A stretch of DNA of 64,000 nt, taken from positions 1-64,000 of the IMG/VR virus record IMGVR_UViG_3300022858_000345; one strand, given 5' to 3'. The notes under the pieces are model-generated. The model was not told the origin of the DNA. It worked only from the letters and a program-made list of their open reading frames with translations, and searched no databases. A program made the position numbers and the translations under genes. Positions 7,971-16,538 of this stretch are shown here, in pieces (the stretch's first letter is position 1; each line of letters opens with the position of its first letter). The DNA comes from a virus.

Positions 7971-8504
7971 ATGGTTAGTACACAAACATTTAATCGCCAA
8001 CTTAAATTAGGGAAGGCGGGAGAAAAGAAAGTATTTGAATATCTTAATAATTTACCAGAAACGATTGATGTATTAGATTTATCTATGCACAAATTATTTC
8101 AGCATTATGGTGTAGATGGTTTACTTATTGAGGATATAGAAGATTTACAATTAAATAGTACTTTCTTTGACGTAAAAACAGACTTTCAGCACCATATGAC
8201 AGGTAATTTATTTATGGAAACTACTTCAAGTACGGGGAAGGAAGGAGGAATACTATCCACTAAGGCACAGGTATTTTATTACTATGACCCCTTTGAAGGA
8301 ATACTATTTAAAGTACCTATATATAGTGTTAAACAGTGGTATAAAAGAGAAGGTATATCTTATGCCCATAAGAAAGTTAAAACGCTTACAGGGCAAGATG
8401 AGGGCACTATCGGGATAGCAATATCTCCTAAGCAGTTAATGGATGATGGTGTTCCTATAACAATAACGCAAATAGGGCATTTATCTGAAGAGGATTACAC
8501 TTAA
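7971..8504 (+). CDS. PD-(D/E)XK nuclease-like protein
   Basis: A 177-residue protein. GKAGEKKVFEYL is an alpha-helical start typical of Holliday-junction-resolvase-like folds. VDGLLI supplies a likely metal-binding Asp and FFDVKT the D-x-K pair; the following FMETTSS could contribute a further acidic residue. It probably cuts branched or foreign DNA in the phage replication module. The stop overlaps an A/T palindrome at 8500-8519. Confidence 0.55.
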   Translation: MVSTQTFNRQLKLGKAGEKKVFEYLNNLPETIDVLDLSMHKLFQHYGVDGLLIEDIEDLQLNSTFFDVKTDFQHHMTGNLFMETTSSTGKEGGILSTKAQVFYYYDPFEGILFKVPIYSVKQWYKREGISYAHKKVKTLTGQDEGTIGIAISPKQLMDDGVPITITQIGHLSEEDYT

Positions 8505-8519
8505 AAAATTTTTAGGTTT
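8500..8519 (+). terminator. A-rich palindrome at gene end
   Basis: The sequence CTTAAAAAATTTTTAGGTTT overlaps the preceding stop codon. Its C(T/C)TAAAAA/TTTTTAGG arms and following T-rich tract form a short hairpin. Related copies at 26502, 31139 and 49472 all sit at gene ends and most are followed by a promoter, so a terminator role is likely but weak in stem strength. Confidence 0.5.
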
Positions 8520-8545
8520 AAATTTTTGCTAAAATAACATATAAT
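8517..8545 (+). promoter_or_regulatory. sigma70-type promoter for replication initiator operon
   Basis: TTTAAA (8517-8522), 17-bp spacer, perfect TATAAT (8540-8545), 24 bp before the replication initiator start. The -35 box overlaps the end of the palindrome, so transcription ends and restarts here. Confidence 0.6.
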
Positions 8546-8568
8546 ATAATTCCATTAAAAATAAAAAT

Positions 8569-9555
8569 ATGGCACAAGAAAAACATCAAGGTACATTTTA
8601 CATTATTCCTGCAATATTAGCAGAAGAAGGAAATTTAACTAAGGCAATGTTATTTGGGCTTATTACTAGTTTAACTAATAGAAAAGGATATTGTTATGCA
8701 AGTAATAAATATTTAGCTGAAAAATTTAATAGAAAAGATAAATCTATTATTAGTAAGTACATTTCAGAGCTGGAATCAGGGGGCTGGATAATTACTGAAA
8801 TAGATAAAGAAGCTGGCAATAAGCGAAAAATTTGGCTAGTAATGGGCTATATGGAAAAAACCAATAAGGTATACGGAAAAAACCTTATAGGTAATGGGAA
8901 TAAACCTAAGAGCTATAAGGAAAAAACCGAGGATATTAATATAAGAGAAAATAATAAAGGAGTAATAAAAGAGAAAAGTTCTCCTAAAGGAGATCAGCGA
9001 AAAGAAAATTCTGATCAGAAAGAGAAAGCTGATATCAGAACTAGCTCCCCCGAAATTTCTATAAAATCTAAAATTAATTTGTCAAGTATTAGTAAAGAGG
9101 CACCTATAGAAAGGAAAGTAAATGCTTTAACTGATCCAGATCATTTAAAAGTCTTTGAAGTTTATCACGAATTGTTTGGCTATGTGAGGTGTAGTATTAA
9201 AACTCCAAGCATCTTAGTAGGTATACCTAGAGCGGTTAAAATTTATAAAGAGTTTTATCGTGAGGAGGCGGCTGATAAACTAGTAGAAGCTTTAAAGAGC
9301 TTTGAAAAATCGGAATTAATGACTTGGATGATGGATAAAGATATTCGTACGATGGCTCCTAAAAGCATTTTCAGCGAATCTTTCGTTTCAGACCATTTAT
9401 TAACTTTTAATATACAAAATAAAGATGGGAACAATAGTAACCAACATCCGCAGACGGATGAAGAACTACGGAAAATCTCGCAAGATAACAAAGAGCGTTA
9501 TCAAAAGTGGATGGAAAGACGTAGTGGAAAACAAGATACAGAAGCCAGGGTGTAA
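8569..9555 (+). CDS. replication initiator-like winged-helix protein
   Basis: A 328-residue protein. Residues about 8-100 form a winged-helix domain (YCYASNKYLAEKFN, then KSIISKYISELESGGWI), as in phage replication organisers and DnaD-like initiators. A charged linker (about 110-180) leads to a helical C-terminal domain. The next gene is a DnaC-like helicase loader, a usual pairing in which the initiator opens or marks the origin and recruits the loader. The 3' end overlaps that gene. Confidence 0.65.
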   Translation: MAQEKHQGTFYIIPAILAEEGNLTKAMLFGLITSLTNRKGYCYASNKYLAEKFNRKDKSIISKYISELESGGWIITEIDKEAGNKRKIWLVMGYMEKTNKVYGKNLIGNGNKPKSYKEKTEDINIRENNKGVIKEKSSPKGDQRKENSDQKEKADIRTSSPEISIKSKINLSSISKEAPIERKVNALTDPDHLKVFEVYHELFGYVRCSIKTPSILVGIPRAVKIYKEFYREEAADKLVEALKSFEKSELMTWMMDKDIRTMAPKSIFSESFVSDHLLTFNIQNKDGNNSNQHPQTDEELRKISQDNKERYQKWMERRSGKQDTEARV

Positions 9556-10213
9556 AGAATGCCAAAAAGGTTATATCAAAGTATATAATCCTAATGGCTT
9601 TGGTTTCAAGAATAGAATCTGTAGTTGTTTAGTTGAATATGAAAGTTTTAGACATACTAAAAAATTACTAGAAGAGTCTAATATGCCAGAGCGACCAAAA
9701 AAATTTTTTAGGTTGGAAAATTGGGAACAAAATGATTTAGTTAATTTTGACCTTTTAAAATCTATTGTAGAAAGCAAGGAAGGAGAAGAGAATTGGTTAT
9801 TTTTACACGGCGATGCAGGTACAGGGAAAACTTTTGCTAGTATAATTCTAGCTCAGATAGCTTTATTAAAAGAAATGAGCGTTTATTTTGTAAATGTCAC
9901 AAACTTGTTAGACAGTCTTAGACCTAATACTCAGGATGGAGTAGAACCTCAATCGGTTATGGACAAGTGTGCCTCCTCAGACGTGCTTATACTAGACGAC
10001 ATAGGACATGAAAAAAGTTCCCAATGGGTTAGAGAGAGATTATATAGAATTATTAATGATAGATGGAATGCAGCAAAAATCACAGTATTTACAAGTAACT
10101 TTAATATAGAGCATTTAAGAGATACTATCAGCCCAGCAGTTTATTCAAGAGTAAAAGGTGAGAGTTTAGAAATAGAAATGAAATCTAAAATTGATAAACG
10201 TATAAAATTATGA
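9524..10213 (+). CDS. DnaC-like AAA+ helicase loader
   Basis: An AAA+ ATPase: zinc-ribbon-like start (CKEC...CSC), Walker A HGDAGTGKT, Walker B VLILDDIGHE, sensor I TVFTSNFN and arginine-finger region VYSRVKG. It loads the replicative helicase (primase-helicase at 10800). The open frame extends up to ATG 9425, but that start would overlap the initiator by 131 nt with a low-quality N-terminus. GTG 9524 keeps the zinc ribbon and cuts the overlap to 32 nt. Start uncertain, function firm. Confidence 0.8.
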   Translation: MENKIQKPGCKECQKGYIKVYNPNGFGFKNRICSCLVEYESFRHTKKLLEESNMPERPKKFFRLENWEQNDLVNFDLLKSIVESKEGEENWLFLHGDAGTGKTFASIILAQIALLKEMSVYFVNVTNLLDSLRPNTQDGVEPQSVMDKCASSDVLILDDIGHEKSSQWVRERLYRIINDRWNAAKITVFTSNFNIEHLRDTISPAVYSRVKGESLEIEMKSKIDKRIKL

Positions 10214-10452
10214 CTAAGACAATAACAAAACAAGATTTAGAAGATAATTCTCCTGTAACTAAAAAAATATTCAAAGAAGAAATGGAAGATTTGAAGAATA
10301 GTATTATAAAAAGTAATAATATAGATGAAAAAACTATTCAGCTAAAAACTACCTATAATAGAGATACTAGGCTAACTACTGTAGTTGCTTTATCTAATAA
10401 AGGAAATATTTATAATGGCTATATACAAGATCAATATTCTACTATTTGCTAG
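10210..10452 (+). CDS. hypothetical protein, 80 aa
   Basis: It starts in the ATGA overlap with the helicase loader stop. The N-terminal half is a charged helix and the C-terminal half a predicted beta structure. No family recognised. The position between loader and helicase suggests a replication accessory role, by context only. Confidence 0.5.
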   Translation: MTKTITKQDLEDNSPVTKKIFKEEMEDLKNSIIKSNNIDEKTIQLKTTYNRDTRLTTVVALSNKGNIYNGYIQDQYSTIC

Positions 10453-10492
10453 AATGGAATGATACCACCAATAATTTATTAACCATAAAACT

Positions 10493-10798
10493 ATGGAACA
10501 AACAAAGAAACAAAAGATGGTAGCAATGATTGAAAAATTGCGTCTATCTTTAAAAAATCACCCGAAAGAATGGGTATGTACAGAATGTGTTTTAAAGCAT
10601 AAAGGAAGCGGCGTAGAGCTATGGATGTGTAATGGGAGGTTATATTTTAGGATTTATAAGCCAAGTAAAGTAGATTTACCTTTTTTTAAGGCGCGTAAAT
10701 TGTATAAAGATGCTTGCAAATTTTGGACTAAAAACACAATGGATTATAATGAGAAACAATTAGACAAAAGTTTTAAAATTATAAAAAACTTAAAATAA
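10493..10798 (+). CDS. hypothetical protein, 101 aa
   Basis: A soluble basic protein with a WVCTECVLKHKGSGVELWMC segment holding a C-x2-C pair and a further Cys. No family recognised. It ends one base before the primase-helicase start, so the two are probably co-translated. Confidence 0.5.
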   Translation: MEQTKKQKMVAMIEKLRLSLKNHPKEWVCTECVLKHKGSGVELWMCNGRLYFRIYKPSKVDLPFFKARKLYKDACKFWTKNTMDYNEKQLDKSFKIIKNLK

Positions 10799-10799
10799 T

Positions 10800-12635
10800 A
10801 TGTATAAATACCTCATACAATATTTCAAAGATAAGAGTATAGAATTTAAAACTTCTGGAGAGCAGTTTGTATTAAAAACATGTCCTAGTTGTGGAGATTC
10901 TGCTTTTCACCATTTTTATATGGCTCAAGATACTGGGTTATGGGATTGTAAAAAATGTCTAGCAAAAGGAAATTTTAATCAATACAGAAAGTTCTTTGGG
11001 GATTCAGAAATAGATTTATCTAAGTTTGAAAATACAAAAAAAGTATCTAAAAAAGAATATAGAACTTTGAATTATAGTGTACCTATACAATATGCTTCTA
11101 GGTTATGGGGGATAGATGAAAAGTATAAAGACTATTTGCAAAAAGAAAGGAAGTTATCAGAAAAAGTTTTAAAGGAGTTTCAGATAGGTTGCACAGGCAG
11201 GAGTATTTCGATCCCGATTTTTGAAAATAGTAAATTAGTAAATATCAGATATAGACGAAATCCCTTTATAGATAAGAATAAAGAAGCAGGGCCTAGATAT
11301 TCGCAAGAAAAAGGATGTAAACCAACTTTATTTAATGGAGACATATTAAAAGAACCTTTGAAAAGAGTTTTCTTATGTGAAGGAGAATTTGATGCGCTGC
11401 AATTAGTACAAAAAGGTTTTAGAAATACCGTTTCAGTAACATTAGGAGCGGGTTATTTTCCAGATGACTGGGTTGATAAGTTTAAAGATGTTCAAACTAT
11501 TTACTTAGTTTATGATGCTGATGAAGCAGGTAAGGAAGGGGCTAAGATGACAGCAAATAAACTAGGAATTGATAGATGTAAAATAATATTATTACCAAAG
11601 AAGGACGGTAGAACAAAGACAGATATTACAAATTACTTTGTTGATGATGGTTTAACAAAGGCTGACTTCAATGAATTAATTAAGAATGTAAAACCTATTA
11701 GAAGTGTTCAGAGTGATAGTGTTAAGCATATTTCAGAGTTTAGAGAAGAGATTAGAAAGAGATTAATAGAGGGGGAGTACATAGGTATAAGTACTGGATA
11801 TGACGGTATAGATGAAAAAATGGGAGGTATGAGAAAAGGAAGATTAATAATTCTTTCAGGATTATCTAGTACAGGTAAAACTAGTATGTGTTTAAATATA
11901 GCTTTAAATGTTGCTAAGAATAAAAACCCAATATTTTATTTTAGTTTAGAGATGCCTCCAATAGATATTGTTAGGAAATTCTTAATGCTAGAATCTAAAC
12001 TAACTAATTCACAATTAAAAAAAGTTGATGATCCTTCTAAGGTTTTAGAAAAAGTAGATGAGGCTTTAGTAGCTTTTGATAGCGAAGCGGAAAGACCAAT
12101 ATATTTATATAATGGTTCTGGTATGGTTAAGTTTAATATATTGGCTGAGTGTGCAAGAATAGTTAAAGAGGAATACGGTTGTCAGTGTATTTTTGTAGAT
12201 CATTTACATTATTTTGCACACGGGTCTTATAATTTAACAGCAGAGACATCACAAGTAGTTAGACAAATTAAACAGTTAGCTATAGAGCTTGATTTACCGA
12301 TAGTATTAGTAACGCATTTGAATAGGTCTGGTAGGCAGAAACAAAAGAAAGGACTCTATGTACCTTCTTTGTCAGATTTAAGAGATACAGGGGCATTAGA
12401 ACAAGATGCAGATCAAGTATTATTTGTTTGTAGAGATAGTGAGAATGAAGAGCCAGAAGAGAGAAAAAAATCTTTTATTAAAGGAGCTAAAAATAGAGAT
12501 GGATATGCAGGGTGGAGTGTTAGTTGTGAATTTGATGAAGAGATTACTACATTTATTGAAGAAGCTCCAGGAGTTGACCATGCGGGAGAAGCAAAGAAAG
12601 TAGAAGTAGAAATGAAAGAGGAAGTAGAATTATAG
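10800..12635 (+). CDS. gp4-like primase-helicase
   Basis: A 611-residue fusion like T7 gp4/Twinkle. The N-terminal zinc finger is CPSCGDS...CKKC. The TOPRIM primase domain has LCEGEFDAL (about 200) and YDADEAGKEG (about 242). The RecA-like DnaB helicase domain has Walker A GLSSTGKTS (about 355), Walker B FVDHLH (about 465) and the H4 motif VLVTHLNRSGR. It unwinds the fork and lays primers for the polymerase at 21246. An acidic C-terminal tail ends the protein, as in T7 gp4 where it contacts the polymerase. Complete, with all motifs present. Confidence 0.93.
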   Translation: MYKYLIQYFKDKSIEFKTSGEQFVLKTCPSCGDSAFHHFYMAQDTGLWDCKKCLAKGNFNQYRKFFGDSEIDLSKFENTKKVSKKEYRTLNYSVPIQYASRLWGIDEKYKDYLQKERKLSEKVLKEFQIGCTGRSISIPIFENSKLVNIRYRRNPFIDKNKEAGPRYSQEKGCKPTLFNGDILKEPLKRVFLCEGEFDALQLVQKGFRNTVSVTLGAGYFPDDWVDKFKDVQTIYLVYDADEAGKEGAKMTANKLGIDRCKIILLPKKDGRTKTDITNYFVDDGLTKADFNELIKNVKPIRSVQSDSVKHISEFREEIRKRLIEGEYIGISTGYDGIDEKMGGMRKGRLIILSGLSSTGKTSMCLNIALNVAKNKNPIFYFSLEMPPIDIVRKFLMLESKLTNSQLKKVDDPSKVLEKVDEALVAFDSEAERPIYLYNGSGMVKFNILAECARIVKEEYGCQCIFVDHLHYFAHGSYNLTAETSQVVRQIKQLAIELDLPIVLVTHLNRSGRQKQKKGLYVPSLSDLRDTGALEQDADQVLFVCRDSENEEPEERKKSFIKGAKNRDGYAGWSVSCEFDEEITTFIEEAPGVDHAGEAKKVEVEMKEEVEL

Positions 12636-12661
12636 CAAACAGGAATACCTATATAAAAAAC

Positions 12662-12690
12662 TTGCAAAAGTTGAAAAAGTAATATATACT
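12662..12690 (+). promoter_or_regulatory. sigma70-type promoter (cttgaaaaagtt family)
   Basis: TTGCAA (12662-12667), 17-bp spacer, TATACT (12685-12690). It shares the AAGTTGAAAAAGTA spacer start with the copies at 20453 and 20699. It precedes the small gene at 12714. Confidence 0.65.
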
Positions 12691-12713
12691 TAATTAGAAT
12701 TTAATTAAAAAAT

Positions 12714-12923
12714 ATGGCAGATAAAACTATTAAAATAAAAATAACAATACAGTATGGAGAAGATGATTTTTGGGTAGAGGAGATTAATTTACAAGACCCT
12801 AATATACCTTATATGAGAGAAGGGGAATTTATAATATCTCATAAGATTCAAAATATGGGAGACAAAATTATTCCGTTAGCTTTAAAAGAAATAACAAAAA
12901 AATTCCCAAATGCCAATACTTAA
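12714..12923 (+). CDS. hypothetical protein, 69 aa
   Basis: A small beta-rich protein (KIKITIQYGEDDFWVEEINL). Its end overlaps the next start by 14 nt. No family recognised. Confidence 0.5.
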   Translation: MADKTIKIKITIQYGEDDFWVEEINLQDPNIPYMREGEFIISHKIQNMGDKIIPLALKEITKKFPNANT

Positions 12924-13230
12924 AGAAGTACATACAGTGCAGACAGTAGTATGCGATAGATGTGGACAAAGAAAAGAGTTAGATAAAGTAAAACCTTATA
13001 AACAATTGATTATATTTAAGTTTACAGAAAAAGACGGATTAAGATTATTTGAAAAAAAGACTAAAATTAAACATTATGAAAGTTTTCAAATTCCTAATAG
13101 GAAAGAAGTTATTTTTTGTTCATTAGATTGTGCAAAGAAATGGATACAACATACAACGGATTTATTTTTAGCAGAAATAAAATCAGATCATCATACTATT
13201 TCAGGATTAAAACGTAAGCAACTTAACTAA
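12910..13230 (+). CDS. zinc-binding hypothetical protein, 106 aa
   Basis: Contains CDRCGQR near residue 15 and a second C-x3-C (CSLDC) near residue 80, consistent with one structural zinc site. A basic tail follows. No specific family recognised. It lies between replication genes. Confidence 0.5.
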   Translation: MPILKEVHTVQTVVCDRCGQRKELDKVKPYKQLIIFKFTEKDGLRLFEKKTKIKHYESFQIPNRKEVIFCSLDCAKKWIQHTTDLFLAEIKSDHHTISGLKRKQLN

Positions 13231-13261
13231 ATATATAACTAAATTTTTAACCAAAAAAATT

Positions 13262-14041
13262 ATGAATGACAGTAGTATTGTCCCTATTGAAAAGGGATTA
13301 GATTCTCAGAGTGAGGAGGAGTTATTATCTGAGTGGCAAAAAAGTAATGTATCTCAGAAATCTAGGTTTAATATTATCTCTCTCGATAATACTAAGCTAT
13401 CAAAAGACGGGCAAAGTACAAATGCAAACTTCGGTAGTTTATCTGCTACAAAGTTTGACGGTGATGATGCTGTATCTGAAATATTACCTGCGGGCTTTTC
13501 GTTCTTTGTAGTTAAAAGCAGAGTTCAAATTGTTTGTAATAGTTATCCTACAGATCAGTCAGTAAAACAGTATCCACAATATATTTGTAAAGAGGTAGAC
13601 CCTTTTGAAGATATTGAAGTAATAGATTATTTAACAAAGGAAATTGTAGCTAGAGGACCTTATAAAAGTTTGAAAGAACAGTATAAACTGAAGTATAAGG
13701 TTGCTCTTTATGTTTATTATAAAGAGAGTATGTATAGGTGGCTAATTGGAGGAAAGAGTACGCTAGGAAGTTGGTTTGGTGTTTCTAATGAGATAAACGA
13801 ACTTCAAAGACCTTATCAGCTTAAATTAAAATCTGTTACTGAGAATCAAAATTCTGGTATATTTTGGAATGATTTAGAATTTGAGTTAGGAGATAAAATG
13901 GATGTTAAACTAGCTGTAGGATTGCAGAGAAGTTTAAATAATGTTAAGCCTATAGAAAGTAAAGAAATTTCTAAACCTGCTTCTGAAGTTCCAACGCAGA
14001 TAGAAGAAATGTCAATTGAGGGGGATGAAGTACCAGTTTAA
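13262..14041 (+). CDS. replication-module protein, possible ssDNA-binding type
   Basis: A 259-residue protein with an aromatic, basic central region (about 85-220) and an acidic C-terminal tail (EEMSIEGDEVPV). That layout is common in phage single-strand binding proteins, where the acidic tail contacts partner enzymes. I do not recognise a defining motif, so the role is inference from layout and from its place between primase-helicase and resolvase. Confidence 0.4.
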   Translation: MNDSSIVPIEKGLDSQSEEELLSEWQKSNVSQKSRFNIISLDNTKLSKDGQSTNANFGSLSATKFDGDDAVSEILPAGFSFFVVKSRVQIVCNSYPTDQSVKQYPQYICKEVDPFEDIEVIDYLTKEIVARGPYKSLKEQYKLKYKVALYVYYKESMYRWLIGGKSTLGSWFGVSNEINELQRPYQLKLKSVTENQNSGIFWNDLEFELGDKMDVKLAVGLQRSLNNVKPIESKEISKPASEVPTQIEEMSIEGDEVPV

Positions 14042-14053
14042 CCAAAAAGCATT

Positions 14054-14206
14054 ATGCCTTACAGATTTATAGGAGGGAAGAGAGTTAAAACAAGTTTAGA
14101 AACTATTGATAAAGTTTTAGCTACGCCCTCCTATGTAGGGCAAGCCCCTTTAGTATCAGAAAACTTAGCAGGACCAAAAAAACCTAAAAAGAAACCTAAA
14201 AAATAA
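14054..14206 (+). CDS. small basic protein, 50 aa
   Basis: ATG 14054 follows an A-rich leader and TAA is at 14204-14206. The C-terminus is a Lys/Pro repeat (PKKPKKKPKK), suggesting nucleic acid contact. No family recognised. Confidence 0.45.
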   Translation: MPYRFIGGKRVKTSLETIDKVLATPSYVGQAPLVSENLAGPKKPKKKPKK

Positions 14207-14209
14207 ATT

Positions 14210-14536
14210 ATGATTAGTTTACTAAAAAAATATAACTCTGCATTACAAGATATATACGCTCATGTTGGGTTTAAAGAAGATTGGGTAGTGTGTCCTATAG
14301 ATGATCTATCTGAATGTTATTGGAGATTGTCAGGAAATCCTGCTATAGATGTTATATATGGGGATAAAAAAGATGTTGAGGAAGAAAACGGAGAGCATTA
14401 TAGTGCTGAAATCTATACACAAAGATTTTATAATAAATGGATATATGAAGGAGAGTTATTTACTATGATTTTCATAGATACTCATACAGATGGTATGAAA
14501 TATTTTGCTGTTTTTGATAACTCAAAAAAATTATGA
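14210..14536 (+). CDS. hypothetical protein, 108 aa
   Basis: An acidic, aromatic-rich soluble protein starting three bases after the previous stop. It overlaps the next gene start by 4 nt (ATGA). No family recognised. Confidence 0.55.
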   Translation: MISLLKKYNSALQDIYAHVGFKEDWVVCPIDDLSECYWRLSGNPAIDVIYGDKKDVEEENGEHYSAEIYTQRFYNKWIYEGELFTMIFIDTHTDGMKYFAVFDNSKKL

Positions 14537-14709
14537 CACTTAAATCAGATAAATTAACAGAAATTATATCACAGTTTGTAGATAAAAATTTTCCTAAAGG
14601 GAAAGAGGATAGAGGGTTTGTGATTCTAGTTCTTGCTTCATTTCTAATAGAATTTGAAAATAATAAAAAATGGAAAATAGTAAAGAAGAAGGTGTTACCA
14701 AAGAAGTAG
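14533..14709 (+). CDS. small helical protein, 58 aa
   Basis: ATG 14533 overlaps the previous stop as ATGA; TAG is at 14707-14709. Its last 40 nt overlap the HNH gene starting at 14670 in another frame. The product is helical with a hydrophobic stretch (FVILVLASFLIEF). No family recognised. Confidence 0.45.
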   Translation: MTLKSDKLTEIISQFVDKNFPKGKEDRGFVILVLASFLIEFENNKKWKIVKKKVLPKK

Positions 14710-15053
14710 GTGAATTACTTTTTAGACTACAGCCTAGATGTATAAACTGTGGAAGTACTAATATGATTGCGGCTCATCATAGAATATTTAGGAGTGAAGG
14801 GAATGAAGTATTGAAAGAATGGTTAGAAAAAATGGCAGGAGTATTCCTACATAGCCGAGGGAGAGATTTAATTATTTGGGAGTCAATACACAGCATTCAG
14901 AATTTATGTGTTTTATGTCAGAATTGCCACACAGGAAATATTAAAGCAGTGCATGGAGGAAATGAGAAATTGAGGCAAGTATTAAAAAATAGTTACACAG
15001 ATCCAAAAACTGGGTTTAATATAGCTTATTACAAAAAAACATTACCATATTAA
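14670..15053 (+). CDS. HNH endonuclease
   Basis: A 127-residue protein with C-x2-C (CINCGS), the AAHHRIF histidine pair and C-x2-C-H (CQNCHTG), the zinc-HNH layout of phage endonucleases. Unlike the NUMOD3 genes it has no DNA-binding repeats, so it may be a recombination or packaging-associated HNH rather than a homing enzyme. The start overlaps the preceding gene by 40 nt. Confidence 0.75.
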   Translation: MENSKEEGVTKEVGELLFRLQPRCINCGSTNMIAAHHRIFRSEGNEVLKEWLEKMAGVFLHSRGRDLIIWESIHSIQNLCVLCQNCHTGNIKAVHGGNEKLRQVLKNSYTDPKTGFNIAYYKKTLPY

Positions 15054-15054
15054 A

Positions 15055-15234
15055 ATGATAGATAGATTCCCAATACCTTCTTACAAGATTAAAAGTGTAG
15101 TTGAGTATCCAAATTCGGATAGAGTAGAATTTATTTTAAAAAATGGTTTTAGAATTATAGCTTCTAAAAAACAGTTTCAAGACTATAAGGCTTTTAAAAA
15201 TAGTGTAGAGATGCACAATAAAAAAAGAACATAA
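15055..15234 (+). CDS. hypothetical protein, 59 aa
   Basis: ATG 15055 overlaps the end of the leader after the HNH stop; TAA is at 15232-15234 and overlaps the next ATG (TAATG). The product is beta/basic and soluble. No family recognised. Confidence 0.5.
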   Translation: MIDRFPIPSYKIKSVVEYPNSDRVEFILKNGFRIIASKKQFQDYKAFKNSVEMHNKKRT

Positions 15235-15317
15235 TGAATAGAGAAAGAATAACAGTTGCTTTTAATACTAGTATTGCTATTTTTGTTTTTATAATATACA
15301 GTGTTAAAGTAATTTAA
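15234..15317 (+). CDS. tiny membrane peptide, 27 aa
   Basis: Begins in a TAATG overlap and encodes one hydrophobic helix (VAFNTSIAIFVFIIYSV) after a charged start. It may be a single-pass membrane micropeptide. Reality rests on the overlap and the hydrophobic pattern only. Confidence 0.35.
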   Translation: MNRERITVAFNTSIAIFVFIIYSVKVI

Positions 15318-15325
15318 GAATAGTT

Positions 15326-16024
15326 ATGACAATGAAAGGAAAAAAACATTCAGATAAAAGTAAGAAAAAAATGTCTATTAGTCATTCAGGGCATGGAACA
15401 AGTGAGGATACTAAGAAGAAGTTAAGCCAAGCTTTAATAAAGGCTTATACAGAAGGTAGAAAGAGTAAACATAAATCTTTAGAGCAAAGGAAAAAAATTA
15501 GTAATACATTAAAGGGTAATATACCTTGGAATAAAGGAAAGAAATTATCTGAGGAACATAAGAAAAAAATAGGTATGGCTAGAGAGGGTAAAAAGTTTCC
15601 AAATTTAAGTAGAGCTATGCTAGGTAGAAAGGTTAGTTTAGCAACTAGAGAAAAAATTGGGTTGGGTAATAAGGGTAAAATAGAATCTATAGAAACTAAG
15701 AAGAAAAAAAGTATTGCTAATACTAAGGAAAAAAATCCAGCTTGGAAAGGAGGTATTTCTCAAGAGAATCTAAAATGTAGGCAAGGATATAAGTATAAAA
15801 CTTGGGTTAGACAAGTATTAAAAAGAGATAATAATTCTTGTAAAGTATGTCAGAGAGCTACTGACATAGTGTGCCATCATTTAGAAGGGTTTGATACTAA
15901 TATAAAACTAAGATTTGAGGTAAGTAATGGAGTGTCTTTATGTAGGGATTGTCACGCAAAGTTTCATAAAAAATATGGATATGGTAATAATACTAAACAA
16001 CAAATAAATGAGTTTATTAAATAA
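15326..16024 (+). CDS. NUMOD3-HNH homing endonuclease with expanded repeats
   Basis: 232 residues. About five NUMOD3 repeats (GKKHSDKSKKKMSISHSG, then KISNTLKGNIPWNKGKKLSE and so on) span residues 1-140. The HNH domain follows, with CKVCQRA, VCHHLEGFD and CRDCHAKFH. Its last 17 nt contain the start codon of the RuvC-like gene (16008), so the insertion sits right against that gene. No convincing promoter was found upstream, unlike its relatives. Confidence 0.88.
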   Translation: MTMKGKKHSDKSKKKMSISHSGHGTSEDTKKKLSQALIKAYTEGRKSKHKSLEQRKKISNTLKGNIPWNKGKKLSEEHKKKIGMAREGKKFPNLSRAMLGRKVSLATREKIGLGNKGKIESIETKKKKSIANTKEKNPAWKGGISQENLKCRQGYKYKTWVRQVLKRDNNSCKVCQRATDIVCHHLEGFDTNIKLRFEVSNGVSLCRDCHAKFHKKYGYGNNTKQQINEFIK

Positions 16025-16538
16025 AGATAGCATAGTTATTGCTTGCGACCCTAGTTTTTGTAGTACAGGAATTGCTATTTTTAAAGGGGAAGATTTAATT
16101 CATAAATGTACTATAAAAACTAGTACTAAAGATGAGTATAGGTTTGAGATTATAGGAATAGAGTTTAAAAAGCTTTTAGCTTATTTTCCAACTGTATTAG
16201 TAATAGAGTCACAGTATATTAGCCCAAAATTTTCTAATATAAATACATTAAGGGTTGTGGAGGTAAAAGGATTTATGGAAGGGCTTTTTATGTATCATTG
16301 CTTAGAATCAGGAATTAAACCTTTAATGGTAGAAGTAGCTCCAAAGGAAGCTAAGAAATTTATAGGAGTTATTGGTAATAATGACACTAAGAAGCAGGTA
16401 CAGGTTTTAGTAGAGCAGAGATTTCCTGAACTAAAAAAAGTTAATCAAGATGAAGCAGATGCAATTGCTATTGGATTAACAGGTATTGAAAAGCTTAATT
16501 CTCAGCAATTATTACAAAAATATAAAGATAAAATATGA
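16008..16538 (+). CDS. RuvC-like Holliday junction resolvase
   Basis: A 176-residue RNase H-fold resolvase: first Asp in IACDPSFCSTGIAIF, Glu in LVIESQYI, and the C-terminal DEADAIAIGL pair of Asp residues. It cuts four-way junctions made during phage recombination and replication. The start lies inside the HNH gene and the stop overlaps the helicase start by 4 nt. Confidence 0.85.
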   Translation: MSLLNKDSIVIACDPSFCSTGIAIFKGEDLIHKCTIKTSTKDEYRFEIIGIEFKKLLAYFPTVLVIESQYISPKFSNINTLRVVEVKGFMEGLFMYHCLESGIKPLMVEVAPKEAKKFIGVIGNNDTKKQVQVLVEQRFPELKKVNQDEADAIAIGLTGIEKLNSQQLLQKYKDKI